Assembly (NCBI RefSeq): GCF_030651185.1
Contig: NZ_JAUSCJ010000001.1
Span: 18,968 to 82,967, forward strand
From: Phenylobacterium sp.
Lineage (GTDB): Bacteria > Pseudomonadota > Alphaproteobacteria > Caulobacterales > Caulobacteraceae
DNA length: 64,000 nt
Reading direction: 5' to 3'
Part shown: positions 37,001 through 46,586 of the stretch, in pieces
Layout: each line of letters opens with the position of its first letter
Numbering within the stretch: the first letter of the stretch is position 1
Program-made: the position numbers and the translations under genes
Notes under the pieces: generated by a model
What the model was told of the DNA's origin: nothing
The model's input: only the letters and a program-made list of their open reading frames with translations
Databases searched by the model: none

Positions 37001-37953
37001 CACACCGGCCGTTTCATCCGCACTTCGCGCACCGTCTGGGTGGCGGAGTTCATGACGATGGTGTGGGTGTGAACAAAGCCGTCCTCATAGTGGACGCCGT
37101 CCAGGAGGGCCCCGTTGGTGACACCGGTGGCGGCGAAGATCGCGTCGGCGCGGACCATCTCGTGCAGGTCGTACTTGCGGTCGAAGTCGGTGATGCCGAT
37201 CCGCTTGGCGCGGGCCTTCTCGTCGGCGTTGCGGAACACCAGGCGGCCCTGGAACTGGCCGCCGACGCACTTCAGCGCCGCACAGGCCAGCACGCCCTCT
37301 GGCGCCCCGCCCTGGCCGAGATAGAGATCGACGCCGGTGGAGGGGTCGGCGGTGTTCATCACGCCCGCCACGTCGCCGTCGGTGATCAGGTAGATGCGCG
37401 CGCCCACCGAGCGGACGCTGGCGATGATCTCGGCATGCCGGGGACGGTCGAGGATGCAGACGGTGATCTCGCTGGGGTCGACCCCCTTGGCCTGCGCCAG
37501 GTCCTCGACGTTCTGGGCCGGGGTCTTGTCCAGGTCGATGATGCCGGGGGGATAGCCGGGGCCGCAGGCGATCTTGTCCATATAGGTGTCAGGGGCGTTC
37601 AGCAGCGTGCCCTTGGGCGCCCAGGCCATGACGGCCAGCGCATTGGCCATCGCCTTGGCGGTGAGGGTCGTGCCCTCGAGCGGGTCGAGGGCGATGTCGA
37701 TCTTCGGGCCTTTGCCGCGGCCGACCTTCTCGCCGATGTAGAGCATGGGCGCTTCGTCGCGCTCGCCCTCGCCGATCACGATCTCGCCGTCGATGTCCAG
37801 GTCGTTGAGGGCCGTGCGCATGGCGTCCACAGCCGCCTGGTCCGCCGCCATCTCGTCACCCCGGCCCACCAGTTTCCAGGCGGCGATGGCGGCGATCTCA
37901 GTCACCCGCACCGCGTCGATGACCAGACCGCGATCGAGGATTTCGGAACTCAT
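37000..37953 (-). CDS. glpX: class II fructose-1,6-bisphosphatase
   Basis: 317-residue GlpX-type phosphatase for gluconeogenesis (Mg/Mn-dependent, Li-sensitive fold). Metal/phosphate motifs: VIGEGERDEAPMLYIGE, IDIALDPLEGTTLTAKAM and GQGGAPEGVLACAALKC. ATG 37953 is preferred (AGGAG at 8 nt) over a GTG two codons upstream. The gene sits 52 bp downstream of hom and overlaps recJ. Confidence 0.93.
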   Translation of the reverse strand: MSSEILDRGLVIDAVRVTEIAAIAAWKLVGRGDEMAADQAAVDAMRTALNDLDIDGEIVIGEGERDEAPMLYIGEKVGRGKGPKIDIALDPLEGTTLTAKAMANALAVMAWAPKGTLLNAPDTYMDKIACGPGYPPGIIDLDKTPAQNVEDLAQAKGVDPSEITVCILDRPRHAEIIASVRSVGARIYLITDGDVAGVMNTADPSTGVDLYLGQGGAPEGVLACAALKCVGGQFQGRLVFRNADEKARAKRIGITDFDRKYDLHEMVRADAIFAATGVTNGALLDGVHYEDGFVHTHTIVMNSATQTVREVRMKRPV

Positions 37954-38004
37954 GGACACGTCTCCTGCCGGAATCCGGCATAGCCGGCGACTATCTTGAG
38001 ATTC

Positions 38005-39312
38005 TCAGATGCGCGCGATGCGCAAGAGGCGCGGTCTCTCCAGCACTGAGGGCAAATTCGCGATGCGGTCGATTGCCGCCGTCAGCACCGATTCCGCCAC
38101 GGCGTGGGTGGTGAGCACGATGGGAACGCCATCGGCGTTCTCCACGGGCTTCTGCAGGAAACTCTCGATGGAGACTCCGGCCTCCGCCAGGGTCTCGGAG
38201 ACGGCGGCGATGACGCCGGGCTCGTCCTTGACCAGGAAGCGCAGGAAGGCGCGCCCCATGCTCTTGGCGGGGTCGACCGGGGTGAAGGGCTTCAGCTGGC
38301 CGGCCGGCTTCTGGAACACCGGGCGCACGGCGCCGGTCATCAGGTCGGCGATGTCGGCGGCCACGGCGGCGGCCGTCGGACCCGCGCCCGCGCCGGGGCC
38401 CTGCAGATAGATGGTGCCGATCCGGGTGCCCTCGATGAACAGCGCGTTCAACGCGCCGCCGGCCTGGGCCAACGGATGGTTCAGCGCCACCAGCGTCGGA
38501 TGCACGCGCACCAGCACCCCCTCCTCCGACCGGCTGGCCGAGGCGATGAGCTTGATGCGGTAGCCCAGGTCCTTGGCGAGCTGGATATCCAGCAGGGCGA
38601 CCTGCTCGATACCCTCGATCTCCGCCGCCGCGTAGTTCGGCGCGCAGCCGAAGGCCAGGGCCGCCAGGATCGAGATCTTGTGGGCCGCGTCAAAGCCGCC
38701 GACATCCATGGTCGGATCGGCCTCGGCGTAGCCCAGCCGCTGGGCCTCGGCCAGGACCGCGCGGAAGGCGTCGGCCGGGCCCTGTTGGCCAAGCATGCCC
38801 TCCATCTCGGTGAGGATATAGTTGCAGGTGCCGTTCAGAATGCCGGAGATCGACCGGATGTCGTCGCCGACCATGGCCTCGCGCACGACCTTCACCGCAG
38901 GCGTGCCGCCCATGACGGCGGCTTCGTAAAGCAGGGGCACGCCCTTGGTCTCGGCCAGCAGGGCCAGTTCAGCGCCGTGCTCGGCGATCAGAGCCTTGTT
39001 GGCGGTGACCACGGGCTTGCCGGCGCCCAGCGCCGCCTCCACCGCCGCCTTGGCGGGGCCGTCGGAGCCGCCGATCAGCTCGACGAAGATGTCGTTGTCG
39101 GGGGACTTGGCCAGTTCGACCGGATCGTCGAACCAGGCTAGGTTGGAGATGTCGAAGGGCCGGGGCCGCGAGCGCGAGCGCGCCGAGACCCCGGTGACCA
39201 CGGCCTGACCGCCGGCCGGGGCGAACCCGGGCCGCTCGGACAGGAAATTCAGCAGACCGCCGCCGACCGTTCCCAGGCCCGCGACGCCGATACGCCAGAC
39301 GTCTTTGGTCAT
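38005..39312 (-). CDS. hom: homoserine dehydrogenase
   Basis: 435-residue NAD(P)-dependent enzyme reducing aspartate semialdehyde to homoserine, the branch point to Met and Thr. N-terminal Rossmann loop VAGLGTVGGGLLNFL; catalytic region GTCNYILTEM and EADPTMDVGGFDAAHKI; C-terminal ACT domain (about 350-430, RFLVKDEPGVIAAVSETLAE) for feedback by threonine. Its start overlaps the aminotransferase stop by 4 bp. No attenuator or riboswitch is visible upstream. Confidence 0.95.
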   Translation of the reverse strand: MTKDVWRIGVAGLGTVGGGLLNFLSERPGFAPAGGQAVVTGVSARSRSRPRPFDISNLAWFDDPVELAKSPDNDIFVELIGGSDGPAKAAVEAALGAGKPVVTANKALIAEHGAELALLAETKGVPLLYEAAVMGGTPAVKVVREAMVGDDIRSISGILNGTCNYILTEMEGMLGQQGPADAFRAVLAEAQRLGYAEADPTMDVGGFDAAHKISILAALAFGCAPNYAAAEIEGIEQVALLDIQLAKDLGYRIKLIASASRSEEGVLVRVHPTLVALNHPLAQAGGALNALFIEGTRIGTIYLQGPGAGAGPTAAAVAADIADLMTGAVRPVFQKPAGQLKPFTPVDPAKSMGRAFLRFLVKDEPGVIAAVSETLAEAGVSIESFLQKPVENADGVPIVLTTHAVAESVLTAAIDRIANLPSVLERPRLLRIARI

Positions 39313-40529
39313 TGGGCCGCCAGGGTGTTGTGGGCCCGGCCGAGGATCTCCTCGGAGTTGGCCAGGAACTTCTTCACGTTGCGCGCCGCCTGCCGGATGC
39401 GGTGCTCATTTTCCACCAGGCCGATGCGGACATAGCCCTCGCCGTACTCGCCGAAGGCCACGCCGGGAGCCACGGCGATGCCGGCCTCCTCGATCAGCAG
39501 CTTGGCGAACAGCATGGAGCCGGCGTCCTTGTACTGCTCAGGCAGCGGCGCCCAGGCGAACATCGAGGCCGGCGGCGACGGGATGTCCCAACCGGCCCGC
39601 TTCATCGAGGTTACCAGCGTATCGCGACGGCTCTTGTACATGGCCCGGATCTCGTCGACGCAGTCCTGCGGGCCGTTGAGCGCCGCGGCGGCGGCCACCT
39701 GGATCGGGGTGTAGGCGCCATAGTCGAGATAGGATTTCACGCGGGCCAAGGCCGCGCACATCCGCTCGTTGCCCACCACCATGCCAACCCGCCAGCCGGC
39801 CATGGCGTAGGTCTTGGACAGCGAGTTGACCTCGACGGCGATGTCCTTGGCCCCGTCCACCTGCAGGATGGAAGGCGGTGGGTTGTCGTCGAAATAGATC
39901 TCGGAATAGGCGATGTCGGAGAGCACCAGCAGGTCGTGCTTCTTCGCCAGGGCCACCGCCTCCTTGTAGAAGTCCAGGTCCACCCACTGGGCCGTCGGGT
40001 TGGACGGATAGGACAGGATCAGCACGCTGGGGGCCGGGCTGGAGTGGCGCATGGCGGCGCTGACCCCAGACAGATATTCCTCCGGCGACGGCGCGGGCAC
40101 GTGGCGGATGACGCCGCCGGCCATGATGAAGCCGTAGGCGTGGATCGGATAGGCGGGGTTCGGGCAGAGGATCACGTCGCCCGGCGCGGTCAGGGCCTGG
40201 GCCAGGTTGGCGAAGCCCTCCTTGGACCCCAGGGTGGCGATCACCTCGGTGTCGGGGTTCAGGGTCACGCCGAAGCGCTTCTTGTAGTAGCCGGCCATGG
40301 CGCGGCGCAGGCCGACGATGCCCTTGGAGGCGGAATAGCGCCCGGCCTTGGGGTCGCGGGCGGTCTCGATCAGTTTGTCGACGATGTGCTTGGGCGTCGG
40401 CATGTCGGGATTGCCCATGCCGAAGTCGATGATGTCGACACCCTGGGCGCGGAGACGCGCCTTGATGCGGTTCACTTCCTCGAAAACGTAGGGAGGGAGG
40501 CGGCGGATACGGTGGAATTCGGGGGTCAT
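39309..40529 (-). CDS. class I/II aminotransferase (AlaC-like / LL-DAP aminotransferase-like)
   Basis: About 406-residue fold-type I PLP enzyme with PLP-Lys in VNSLSKTYAMAGWRVG, FGMGNPDMPTPKHIVDKL and the cofactor-binding LSYPSNPTAQWVD. Best described as a glutamate-pyruvate/alanine-type transaminase, in some databases called LL-diaminopimelate aminotransferase. The start is uncertain: ATG at 40529 (MTPEFHRI), 40547 or 40580 in frame. Coupled to hom (4-bp overlap), which suggests a role near aspartate-family amino acids. Confidence 0.87.
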   Translation of the reverse strand: MTPEFHRIRRLPPYVFEEVNRIKARLRAQGVDIIDFGMGNPDMPTPKHIVDKLIETARDPKAGRYSASKGIVGLRRAMAGYYKKRFGVTLNPDTEVIATLGSKEGFANLAQALTAPGDVILCPNPAYPIHAYGFIMAGGVIRHVPAPSPEEYLSGVSAAMRHSSPAPSVLILSYPSNPTAQWVDLDFYKEAVALAKKHDLLVLSDIAYSEIYFDDNPPPSILQVDGAKDIAVEVNSLSKTYAMAGWRVGMVVGNERMCAALARVKSYLDYGAYTPIQVAAAAALNGPQDCVDEIRAMYKSRRDTLVTSMKRAGWDIPSPPASMFAWAPLPEQYKDAGSMLFAKLLIEEAGIAVAPGVAFGEYGEGYVRIGLVENEHRIRQAARNVKKFLANSEEILGRAHNTLAAQ

Positions 40530-40638
40530 TTTGAGCTCGGGCCGCATGCCTTGCGGCGGTAGGGAGCTGAAGTCGCACATGGCGGGTCCCGGTGCGGGGC
40601 GTCGCCAAGCAGGTTCAAGGTCGTCAGCCTCCGCGGGC

Positions 40639-41076
40639 CTATCTCGGCGGCGGAGGCGGTGTAGCTCGCGCCCGCTGCGCCTTGGCGAAGGCTTCGGTTG
40701 CCGCGGTGGTGGATTCCGGGCCGGTAATCTCCGGGCCTGCAATATCGCGCGCACGGCCGGCGAAGGCCTCGGTTCCGGTCAGAGACCAGGTTCCGGGCGC
40801 GGTCTCGCGGGTCAGCTCCGCACCGGCCATTTCAAGCTCGGCGGCCGCGCGGCCAAAGGCCGGCAGCGGGCGCACGTCGGCGGGTACGGGGGGAATGTCG
40901 GCGAAGGTCGGATAGGCGCGGCTGGCGCGCGCCTTGGCCGCGACCTCGGCCGCGATGGGCGAGGCCGGGTCCACCGACGCGGTGGCGAAGGGGTTGGAGA
41001 CCGCGCAGCCGCTGAGCATCGCGGCGCCACAGGCGCAGAGCAGCAGGCTCGTCCGCAGAGGTTCCAAGCGACTCAT
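40639..41076 (-). CDS. small predicted lipoprotein
   Basis: 145 residues with signal LLLCACGAAMLSGC (lipobox LSGC). The mature part includes RAYPTFADIPPVPADVRP, a motif seen in small Caulobacterales lipoproteins of unknown role, and a Pro-rich end (ATPPPPPR). ATG 41076 gives the best signal peptide; an ATG at 41103 is also in frame. Divergent from phaC over 112 bp. No function can be assigned. Confidence 0.75.
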   Translation of the reverse strand: MSRLEPLRTSLLLCACGAAMLSGCAVSNPFATASVDPASPIAAEVAAKARASRAYPTFADIPPVPADVRPLPAFGRAAAELEMAGAELTRETAPGTWSLTGTEAFAGRARDIAGPEITGPESTTAATEAFAKAQRARATPPPPPR

Positions 41077-41188
41077 CACGAAAAGTCTAGGCGACGCGTT
41101 CATCTTGGCGCTGGTCTTATGCCATGATTGCTTCGGGCGAAAGAGCGCGAGCGCCAAGCCCGCAAGACAAACCTGGGAGAAGACGGTC

Positions 41189-43222
41189 ATGAGCAAACAG
41201 CCGACCAAGACCAAGGCCGACAAGGCCAGGGCGTCGGATAAGGCCAAGACCGGCCCTGGCAAGACCAAGACCAAGGCCGCCAAGAGCGCAGCCCCCAAGG
41301 TGAAGACGCCCAAACCGGCGCCCGAAGCCCCTCGCGCCGAGGCGCCGAAGCGGGAAGCCCCGCCCCCCGAAGCACCGCGCATGACGATGAACCCCGCCGC
41401 CGTCGCGGCCTTCGGCGCCAGCCTCGACCTCCCGCAGCCGCAGCTCAACGCCGAACAGCGGGAGATGATGGAGAAGCTGTCGGCGAACCTGGCCCGCGCC
41501 GCATTGACCGCCCAGGGCGCCATCGCCGAGGCGGCCCTGCGCCAGGCCGAACGCCCGGCCGCCCTGCAGCCCGACCCCTTCCACGTGGCCCCTGCCCTGA
41601 CCGATGTGATGGGCCGGTTGGCCTCCCAGCCCGACCGCCTGGTCAGGGCTCAGGCCGACCTGTTCCAGCGCTATCTGGAACTCTGGCAAACGGCCGCGCG
41701 CCGCGCCGGGGGCGAAACCGTCGAACCCACCGTGACGCCCGCCAAGGGCGACAAGCGCTTCGCCGACCCCGACTGGAGCGACAACCCGGTCTTCGACGTG
41801 ATCAAGCAGTCCTACCTGCTGACCTCCAACTGGCTGAACGCCCTGGTCTCCGAGGTCGACGGCGTCGATCCGATGACCAAGCGCCGGGTCGAGTTCTTCA
41901 TGAAGATGCTGACCGACGCCTTCTCGCCGTCGAACTTCCTGGTCTCCAACCCGGCCGCCCTGCGCGAGGCGATGTCGACCCAGGGGCAGAGCCTGCTGCA
42001 GGGTATGGAGAACTTCGCCGCCGACCTGACGCGGGGCGGCGGCCAGCTGGCCATCAGCCAGACCGACTACGAGATGTTCAAGATCGGCGAGAACGTCGCC
42101 ACCGCCCCGGGCAAGGTCGTCTTCCAGAACGAGGTGCTGCAGCTGCTGCAGTTCAATCCGACCACGGAGACGGTGTTCGAGATCCCGCTGGTGATCTTCC
42201 CGCCCTGGATCAACAAGTTCTATATCCTCGACCTGCGCCCCGAAAACTCGATGATCCGCTGGCTGACCGACCAGGGGATCACGGTCTTCGTCGCCTCCTG
42301 GGTCAACCCGGACGTCGAGTTGGCCGCCAAGACCTTCGAAGACTACATGCAGCAGGGCATCTACGAGGGCACCGCGGCGGCCATGAGGCAGGCCGGCGTC
42401 GATCAGGTGAACACCGTCGGCTACTGCATCGGCGGCACCCTGCTCTCCTCCACCCTGGCCCACATGGCGGCCAAGGGGGACAAGCGGATCGCCTCGGCCA
42501 CCTTCTTCGCCGCCCAGCAGGACTTCGCCGAGGCCGGCGACCTGCTGCTGTTCACCAACGAGGACTGGATCGGCGACCTGGAAAAGCAGATGGACGCCGC
42601 CGGCGGCGTGCTGTCGGGCCAGGCCATGGCCGAGACCTTCAACTCCCTGCGGGCCAACGACCTGATCTGGTCGTTCTTCGTGAACAACTACCTGATGGGC
42701 AAGGAGCCCAAGCCCTTCGACCTGCTGTTCTGGAACTCCGACCAGACCCGCATGCCCAAGGCCCTGCACCTGTTCTACCTGCGCAAGTTCTACGGCGAGA
42801 ACGCCTTGGCCAAGGGCGAGCTGGTGATGGACAACATCAAGCTCGACCTCTCGAAGGTGAAGACCCCGGTCTACGTCCAATCGTCGAAGGAAGACCACAT
42901 TGCGCCCGCCCGCTCGGTCTATCGCGGCGCCAAGCTGTTTGGTGGGCCGGTCACCTTCACCCTGGCCGGATCGGGTCATATCGCCGGCGTGATCAATGCG
43001 CCGGTGGCCAACAAGTACCAGCACTGGACCAACAGCGACCTGCCCGGCTCCGTCGAGCAGTGGATGGAACAGGCCAAGGAAACCCCCGGCTCCTGGTGGC
43101 CGCACTGGGCGGTCTGGCTGAAGGCCAAGTCCGGCGGCATGGTCCCGGCCCGCGACCCCACCAAGGGCCCCTTCAAGCCGCTGGAGGACGCGCCGGGGTC
43201 CTATGTGAAGGTGAAGTCCTAG
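41189..43222 (+). CDS. phaC: class I polyhydroxyalkanoate synthase
   Basis: 677-residue PHA synthase that polymerises hydroxyacyl-CoA to storage polyester. Catalytic triad: nucleophile Cys413 in GYCIGGTLL, Asp569 in SSKEDHIAP, His597 in GSGHIAGVI. N-terminal synthase domain about 170-350. The first 65 residues are an unusual Lys/Ala/Pro-rich extension (KTKTKAAKSAAPKVKTPKPA), about 70-90 residues beyond the typical length (about 590), coded in part by a 16-bp direct repeat (41204-41219 and 41264-41279). No phaA, phaB or phasin gene is adjacent. Confidence 0.94.
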   Translation: MSKQPTKTKADKARASDKAKTGPGKTKTKAAKSAAPKVKTPKPAPEAPRAEAPKREAPPPEAPRMTMNPAAVAAFGASLDLPQPQLNAEQREMMEKLSANLARAALTAQGAIAEAALRQAERPAALQPDPFHVAPALTDVMGRLASQPDRLVRAQADLFQRYLELWQTAARRAGGETVEPTVTPAKGDKRFADPDWSDNPVFDVIKQSYLLTSNWLNALVSEVDGVDPMTKRRVEFFMKMLTDAFSPSNFLVSNPAALREAMSTQGQSLLQGMENFAADLTRGGGQLAISQTDYEMFKIGENVATAPGKVVFQNEVLQLLQFNPTTETVFEIPLVIFPPWINKFYILDLRPENSMIRWLTDQGITVFVASWVNPDVELAAKTFEDYMQQGIYEGTAAAMRQAGVDQVNTVGYCIGGTLLSSTLAHMAAKGDKRIASATFFAAQQDFAEAGDLLLFTNEDWIGDLEKQMDAAGGVLSGQAMAETFNSLRANDLIWSFFVNNYLMGKEPKPFDLLFWNSDQTRMPKALHLFYLRKFYGENALAKGELVMDNIKLDLSKVKTPVYVQSSKEDHIAPARSVYRGAKLFGGPVTFTLAGSGHIAGVINAPVANKYQHWTNSDLPGSVEQWMEQAKETPGSWWPHWAVWLKAKSGGMVPARDPTKGPFKPLEDAPGSYVKVKS

Positions 43223-43797
43223 TCGGGCACGTTCGCCCACCCGGCCAGCAGGCTGAAGCTGGCCTTGTCGATCTCGATCCAGCATCCGCCGCCGGGGTGC
43301 TGGGGCTTGTCCTGCTGGCCGATGGCGACGCCCTGCAGGTGGGCCATCAGCAGCTCGCCGACCCCGCCATGGGCGACCACGACGATGTCGCCGCGGGTGG
43401 GCTCATCCCGGGCCAGGCGGCGCATGGCGGTGACGATGCGGTCCTGGGCGTGGCGGGCGGTCTCCCAGCCGCGCACGCTCTCGTCAGGTTTGCCGAAGAA
43501 CTCGGCGACCACCTCCCAGAACTCCGGCGGCGCGATGTAGCCGGTGGCCGAGCGGTCGTTCTCACCGAGCTCCGGATCGATGCGGTGCGGCACGCCCAGC
43601 CGCCGGGCGATGATCGCACCGCCGTCGAGGGCCTTCTGCTCGCGGCTCGACCAGACGGCGGTCACCGCCCCGTCCGCCAGGCGCTCGGCGAACAGCTGGG
43701 CGCGGCGGCGGCCCACCTCCGACAGGGGCCAGCGCGGCACCGGCACGGCGGGATCGATGATCACCTGCGGGTGGGTCAGGAAGTAGATGCGGGGCAT
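43219..43797 (-). CDS. histidine-phosphatase-superfamily protein with altered RHG motif
   Basis: 192 residues of the phosphoglycerate-mutase-like fold. The usual N-terminal RHGxT is replaced by FLTHPQV: the His is kept but the Arg and Gly are not. The second catalytic segment is intact (DIVVVAHGGVGELLMAHL), and SEVGRRRAQLFAERL and WSSREQKALDGGAIIA match the family. This subgroup is found in alphaproteobacteria, so it is probably a specialised phosphatase, but activity is unproven. Overlaps the phaC stop by 4 bp on the other strand. Confidence 0.83.
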   Translation of the reverse strand: MPRIYFLTHPQVIIDPAVPVPRWPLSEVGRRRAQLFAERLADGAVTAVWSSREQKALDGGAIIARRLGVPHRIDPELGENDRSATGYIAPPEFWEVVAEFFGKPDESVRGWETARHAQDRIVTAMRRLARDEPTRGDIVVVAHGGVGELLMAHLQGVAIGQQDKPQHPGGGCWIEIDKASFSLLAGWANVPD

Positions 43798-43835
43798 GGC
43801 GACTCGCGGTGGTGGGCCGCCAACCTAACCCGCCC

Positions 43836-44330
43836 TCAGCCCGGCACGAACCGCAGGGCCACGCCATTGTTGCAATAGCGCAGGCCGGTGGGCCTGGGAC
43901 CGTCGTTGAACACGTGGCCCTGGTGGCCCAGGCACTGGGCGCAGTGGTACTCGGTGCGCAGCATGCCGAGGGTGTAGTCGGGCTTCTTGATCAGGCCCCC
44001 GCCGATGGAGGTGAAGAAGGAGGGCCAGCCGGTGCCGCTCTCGAACTTCGCCGTGCTCTTGAACAGCGGCCAGTTGCAACCGGCGCAGACGAAGGTCCCC
44101 TTGCGGTGCTCCTTCAGCAAGGGGCTGGTCCCGGGCCGCTCGGTGTCCTCGTGGCGCAGGACCCGATAGCTGTCGCCGGGCAGCCGCGCCTTCCACTGGG
44201 CGTCGGTGAGCTTCTTCCACTTGGGATCGGGGGCGGCCGGCAGGGCGGCCAGGGCCTTGGCGGCGGGCGCGGTGGCCAGGGTGATGGCGGAGGTGGCCAG
44301 GAAACGACGGCGGTCGAGGAGCTGGGTCAT
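43836..44330 (-). CDS. msrB: exported peptide-methionine (R)-S-oxide reductase
   Basis: 164 residues. The N-terminal Tat-type signal DRRRFLATSAITLA implies export to the periplasm in folded form. MsrB domain: zinc sites CAGC and CAQC, GTGWPSF substrate loop, and catalytic Cys153 in RYCNNG. It repairs methionine-R-sulfoxide in envelope proteins. The Tat signal distinguishes it from cytosolic MsrB. Confidence 0.93.
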   Translation of the reverse strand: MTQLLDRRRFLATSAITLATAPAAKALAALPAAPDPKWKKLTDAQWKARLPGDSYRVLRHEDTERPGTSPLLKEHRKGTFVCAGCNWPLFKSTAKFESGTGWPSFFTSIGGGLIKKPDYTLGMLRTEYHCAQCLGHQGHVFNDGPRPTGLRYCNNGVALRFVPG

Positions 44331-44363
44331 GTCAGTCCATACGTGATCGACCGCCGGAAGGTT

Positions 44364-45311
44364 TCAGAGCCCCGCCGCCTCGTCGAGGCCCAGCATCAGG
44401 TTCATGTTCTGCACGCAGGCGCCGGACGCCCCCTTGCCCAGATTATCCAGCAGGGCCACCAGCCGCGCCTGGCCCTCGGCCGGGTTGCCGAACACGAACA
44501 GCTTCATGCGGTTGGAGCCGTTCAGGCCCTCGGGGTCGAGGGTCTTGGTTTCTTGCGCTTCCTCGAGACTGGCGACCTCGACGAACTGTTCGCCCTGATA
44601 GCGCTCGGCCAGGACCGCCTGCACCGCCGCCAGGGTCGGCGTCTTCGGCAAGGACCACAGGTGCAGCGGGATCTCGACGATCATCCCCTGGTGATAGCGG
44701 CCGACGGCGGGGGTGAAGATCGGCTTGTGGGCCAGGCCGCCGCGCGCGGCGATCTCCGGCACATGCTTGTGCGACAGGCCGGTCGCATAGATGCGGTAGG
44801 CGACGGCGGTGTAGTCGGCGGCGCTCTCATCCTCGAACTCGGCGATCATCTGCCGGCCGCCGCCGGAATAGCCGGAGACCGCATTGATGGTGATCGGCTG
44901 CTCAGCCGGCAGCAGGCCCGCGTCCACCAGGGGCCGGATCAGGGCGATGGAGCCTGTCGAATAGCAGCCGGGGTTCGACACCCGCCTGGAGGCGGCGATG
45001 GCCTCACGCTGGCCGACGATGGCCTCGGGGAAACCATAGGCCCAGTCCGGCGCGGTGCGGTGGGCGGTGGAGGGGTCGACGATCTTCACCGCCGGATTGG
45101 TGATCAGGCTGACGGCCTCGAGGGCCGCGTCGTCGGGCAGGCACAGGATCACCATGTCGGCGCCGTTCAGCAGCTCGGCGCGGGCGGCCGGGTCCTTGCG
45201 CTTGGCGGGATCGATGGACAGCAGCTGCAGGTCGCCGCGGCCTTCCAGCCGCTCGCGGATCTGCAGGCCCGTGGTGCCGGCCTCGCCGTCGATGAATACC
45301 GTGTGGGTCAT
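44364..45311 (-). CDS. argC: N-acetyl-gamma-glutamyl-phosphate reductase (type 2)
   Basis: 315-residue NADPH-dependent enzyme for arginine synthesis. N-terminal [17 protein letters not shown], catalytic Cys116 in [14 protein letters not shown], and HKHVPEIAA. The short type 2 form is common in alphaproteobacteria and often lies downstream of rpsI, as here. A terminator-like hairpin separates it from rpsI, so it may have its own promoter. Confidence 0.94.
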   Translation of the reverse strand: MTHTVFIDGEAGTTGLQIRERLEGRGDLQLLSIDPAKRKDPAARAELLNGADMVILCLPDDAALEAVSLITNPAVKIVDPSTAHRTAPDWAYGFPEAIVGQREAIAASRRVSNPGCYSTGSIALIRPLVDAGLLPAEQPITINAVSGYSGGGRQMIAEFEDESAADYTAVAYRIYATGLSHKHVPEIAARGGLAHKPIFTPAVGRYHQGMIVEIPLHLWSLPKTPTLAAVQAVLAERYQGEQFVEVASLEEAQETKTLDPEGLNGSNRMKLFVFGNPAEGQARLVALLDNLGKGASGACVQNMNLMLGLDEAAGL

Positions 45312-45348
45312 GTCGCTGATCCAACCAAAACCGAATTCCAGATAGCAG

Positions 45349-45381
45349 AAAGGGCGCCCCGGTTTCCCGAAGCGCCCCTTT
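45349..45381 (-). terminator. intrinsic-terminator-like hairpin after rpsI
   Basis: Stem 45349-45357 with 45372-45381 (one bulged C), about 28 nt after the rpsI stop. The minus-strand 3' side has CCCTTTCT. It separates rplM-rpsI from argC. Confidence 0.5.
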
Positions 45382-45408
45382 GCATAACGCGAGTGAACGC
45401 GCGCGGGT

Positions 45409-45879
45409 TTAGCGCTTCGAGAACTGGAAGCTGCGTCGCGCCTTCGCCTTGCCGTACTTCTTCCGCTCGACCACGCGGCTGTCGCGGGTCAGGAAGCCGT
45501 GCGGCTTCAGCACCGGGCGCAGGCCCGGCTCGTAGTAGGTCAGGGCCTTGGACAGGCCGTGACGGATCGCGCCGGCCTGGCCGGAGAGGCCCGAGCCCAT
45601 GACCGAGACGACGACGTCGAACTGGCCTTCACGATCGGTGACCTGGAAGGGCTGGGCGATCATCATGCGCAGCACCGGACGGGCGAAGTAGATTTCCTGG
45701 TCGCGACCGTTGATCGTGATCTTGCCCTTGCCCGGCTTGATCCAGACCTTGGCGATCGCGTTCTTGCGCTTGCCGGTGGCATAGGCGCGGCCGAACTTAT
45801 CGACCTTCTGCACGGCCGGCTCAGCGGCCGGCTGCGACGAGAGGCTTTGCAGAGCCTCGAAGCCTTGTGATTCGGACAT
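45409..45879 (-). CDS. rpsI: 30S ribosomal protein S9
   Basis: 156-residue S9 with an acidic/Gln-rich N-terminal extension of about 25 residues ahead of the core [20 protein letters not shown]. The C-terminal tail [11 protein letters not shown], which reaches the P-site tRNA, is intact. Second gene of the rplM-rpsI operon, 2 bp after rplM. Confidence 0.98.
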   Translation of the reverse strand: MSESQGFEALQSLSSQPAAEPAVQKVDKFGRAYATGKRKNAIAKVWIKPGKGKITINGRDQEIYFARPVLRMMIAQPFQVTDREGQFDVVVSVMGSGLSGQAGAIRHGLSKALTYYEPGLRPVLKPHGFLTRDSRVVERKKYGKAKARRSFQFSKR

Positions 45880-45881
45880 AC

Positions 45882-46355
45882 TCAGGCGCTCCGCACGTTC
45901 TTGGCGTTCATCTCTTTGAACGCGATGGTCTCAGGGGCTTGCGCCTCATGCGGGTGCTCGGGCGAATTGTAGAGCCGCAGGTGGGTCAGCTGGGCGCGGG
46001 CCAGCGGGCTTTCCTTGGGCAGCATGCGCTCGACAGCCTTTTCCAGGACGCGTTCCGGGAACTTGCCGTCCAGCACCTGGCCGGCGCTGCGCTGCTTGAT
46101 GCCGCCGGGGTGACCGGTGTGCCGGTAATAGATCTTGTCGGTCAGCTTCTTGCCGGTGAACTTCACCTTGTGGGCGTTGATCACGACGACATAGTCGCCG
46201 CAGTCGACGTGCGGGGTGTAGTCGGGGCGGTGCTTGCCGCGAAGACGCATGGCGATGAACGAGGCGAGACGGCCGACGACGGCGTTCTCGGCATCGATCA
46301 CGATCCACTTCTTCGTGACGTCGGCGGGCTTCAGAGAAGCCGTCGTCTTCATCAT
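45882..46355 (-). CDS. rplM: 50S ribosomal protein L13
   Basis: 157-residue L13: [40 protein letters not shown] and [11 protein letters not shown] are signature segments. Start codon is one of two adjacent ATGs (46355 or 46352). A strong promoter lies about 55 bp upstream. Confidence 0.98.
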   Translation of the reverse strand: MMKTTASLKPADVTKKWIVIDAENAVVGRLASFIAMRLRGKHRPDYTPHVDCGDYVVVINAHKVKFTGKKLTDKIYYRHTGHPGGIKQRSAGQVLDGKFPERVLEKAVERMLPKESPLARAQLTHLRLYNSPEHPHEAQAPETIAFKEMNAKNVRSA

Positions 46356-46409
46356 GGGAACGGGTCCGTAATTGGGTTGGGACCAGGCGATCCCGACGAA
46401 AGAGGCGCG

Positions 46410-46438
46410 CTGATACGTCGGCTGGGCCGGCCTGTCAA
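46410..46438 (-). promoter_or_regulatory. strong sigma-70 promoter for rplM-rpsI
   Basis: Perfect -35 TTGACA (46438-46433), 17-bp spacer, -10 TATCAG (46415-46410). The start of transcription would be near 46403, giving a leader of about 50 nt. Confidence 0.85.
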
Positions 46439-46508
46439 CAACTTCGCAAACCCAGACGGCGGAAATCCTTATGGCGTAAGGGTTTCCGAGAATAGGTATC
46501 TGAATACC

Positions 46509-46526
46509 GCGTCAAACGCGCGTCAT
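46509..46526 (+). promoter_or_regulatory. weak PhoB-box-like repeat upstream of phoX
   Basis: GCGTCAA, four bases, GCGTCAT: two GTCA-cored 7-mers in direct repeat with 11-bp spacing, 61 bp before the PhoX start. Matches to CTGTCAY are 4/7 and 5/7, so on sequence alone this is weak; the downstream gene makes it more plausible. Confidence 0.3.
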
Positions 46527-46586
46527 GCGGCTATGCATAATCACGGCAGCCGGTCGCTATGTCCGGCGCCAAACTTCAGGATCTCC

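Noticed and set aside
41117..43285. 722-codon open frame antisense to phaC
   Set aside because: Same shadow effect; phaC has a full catalytic triad on the other strand.
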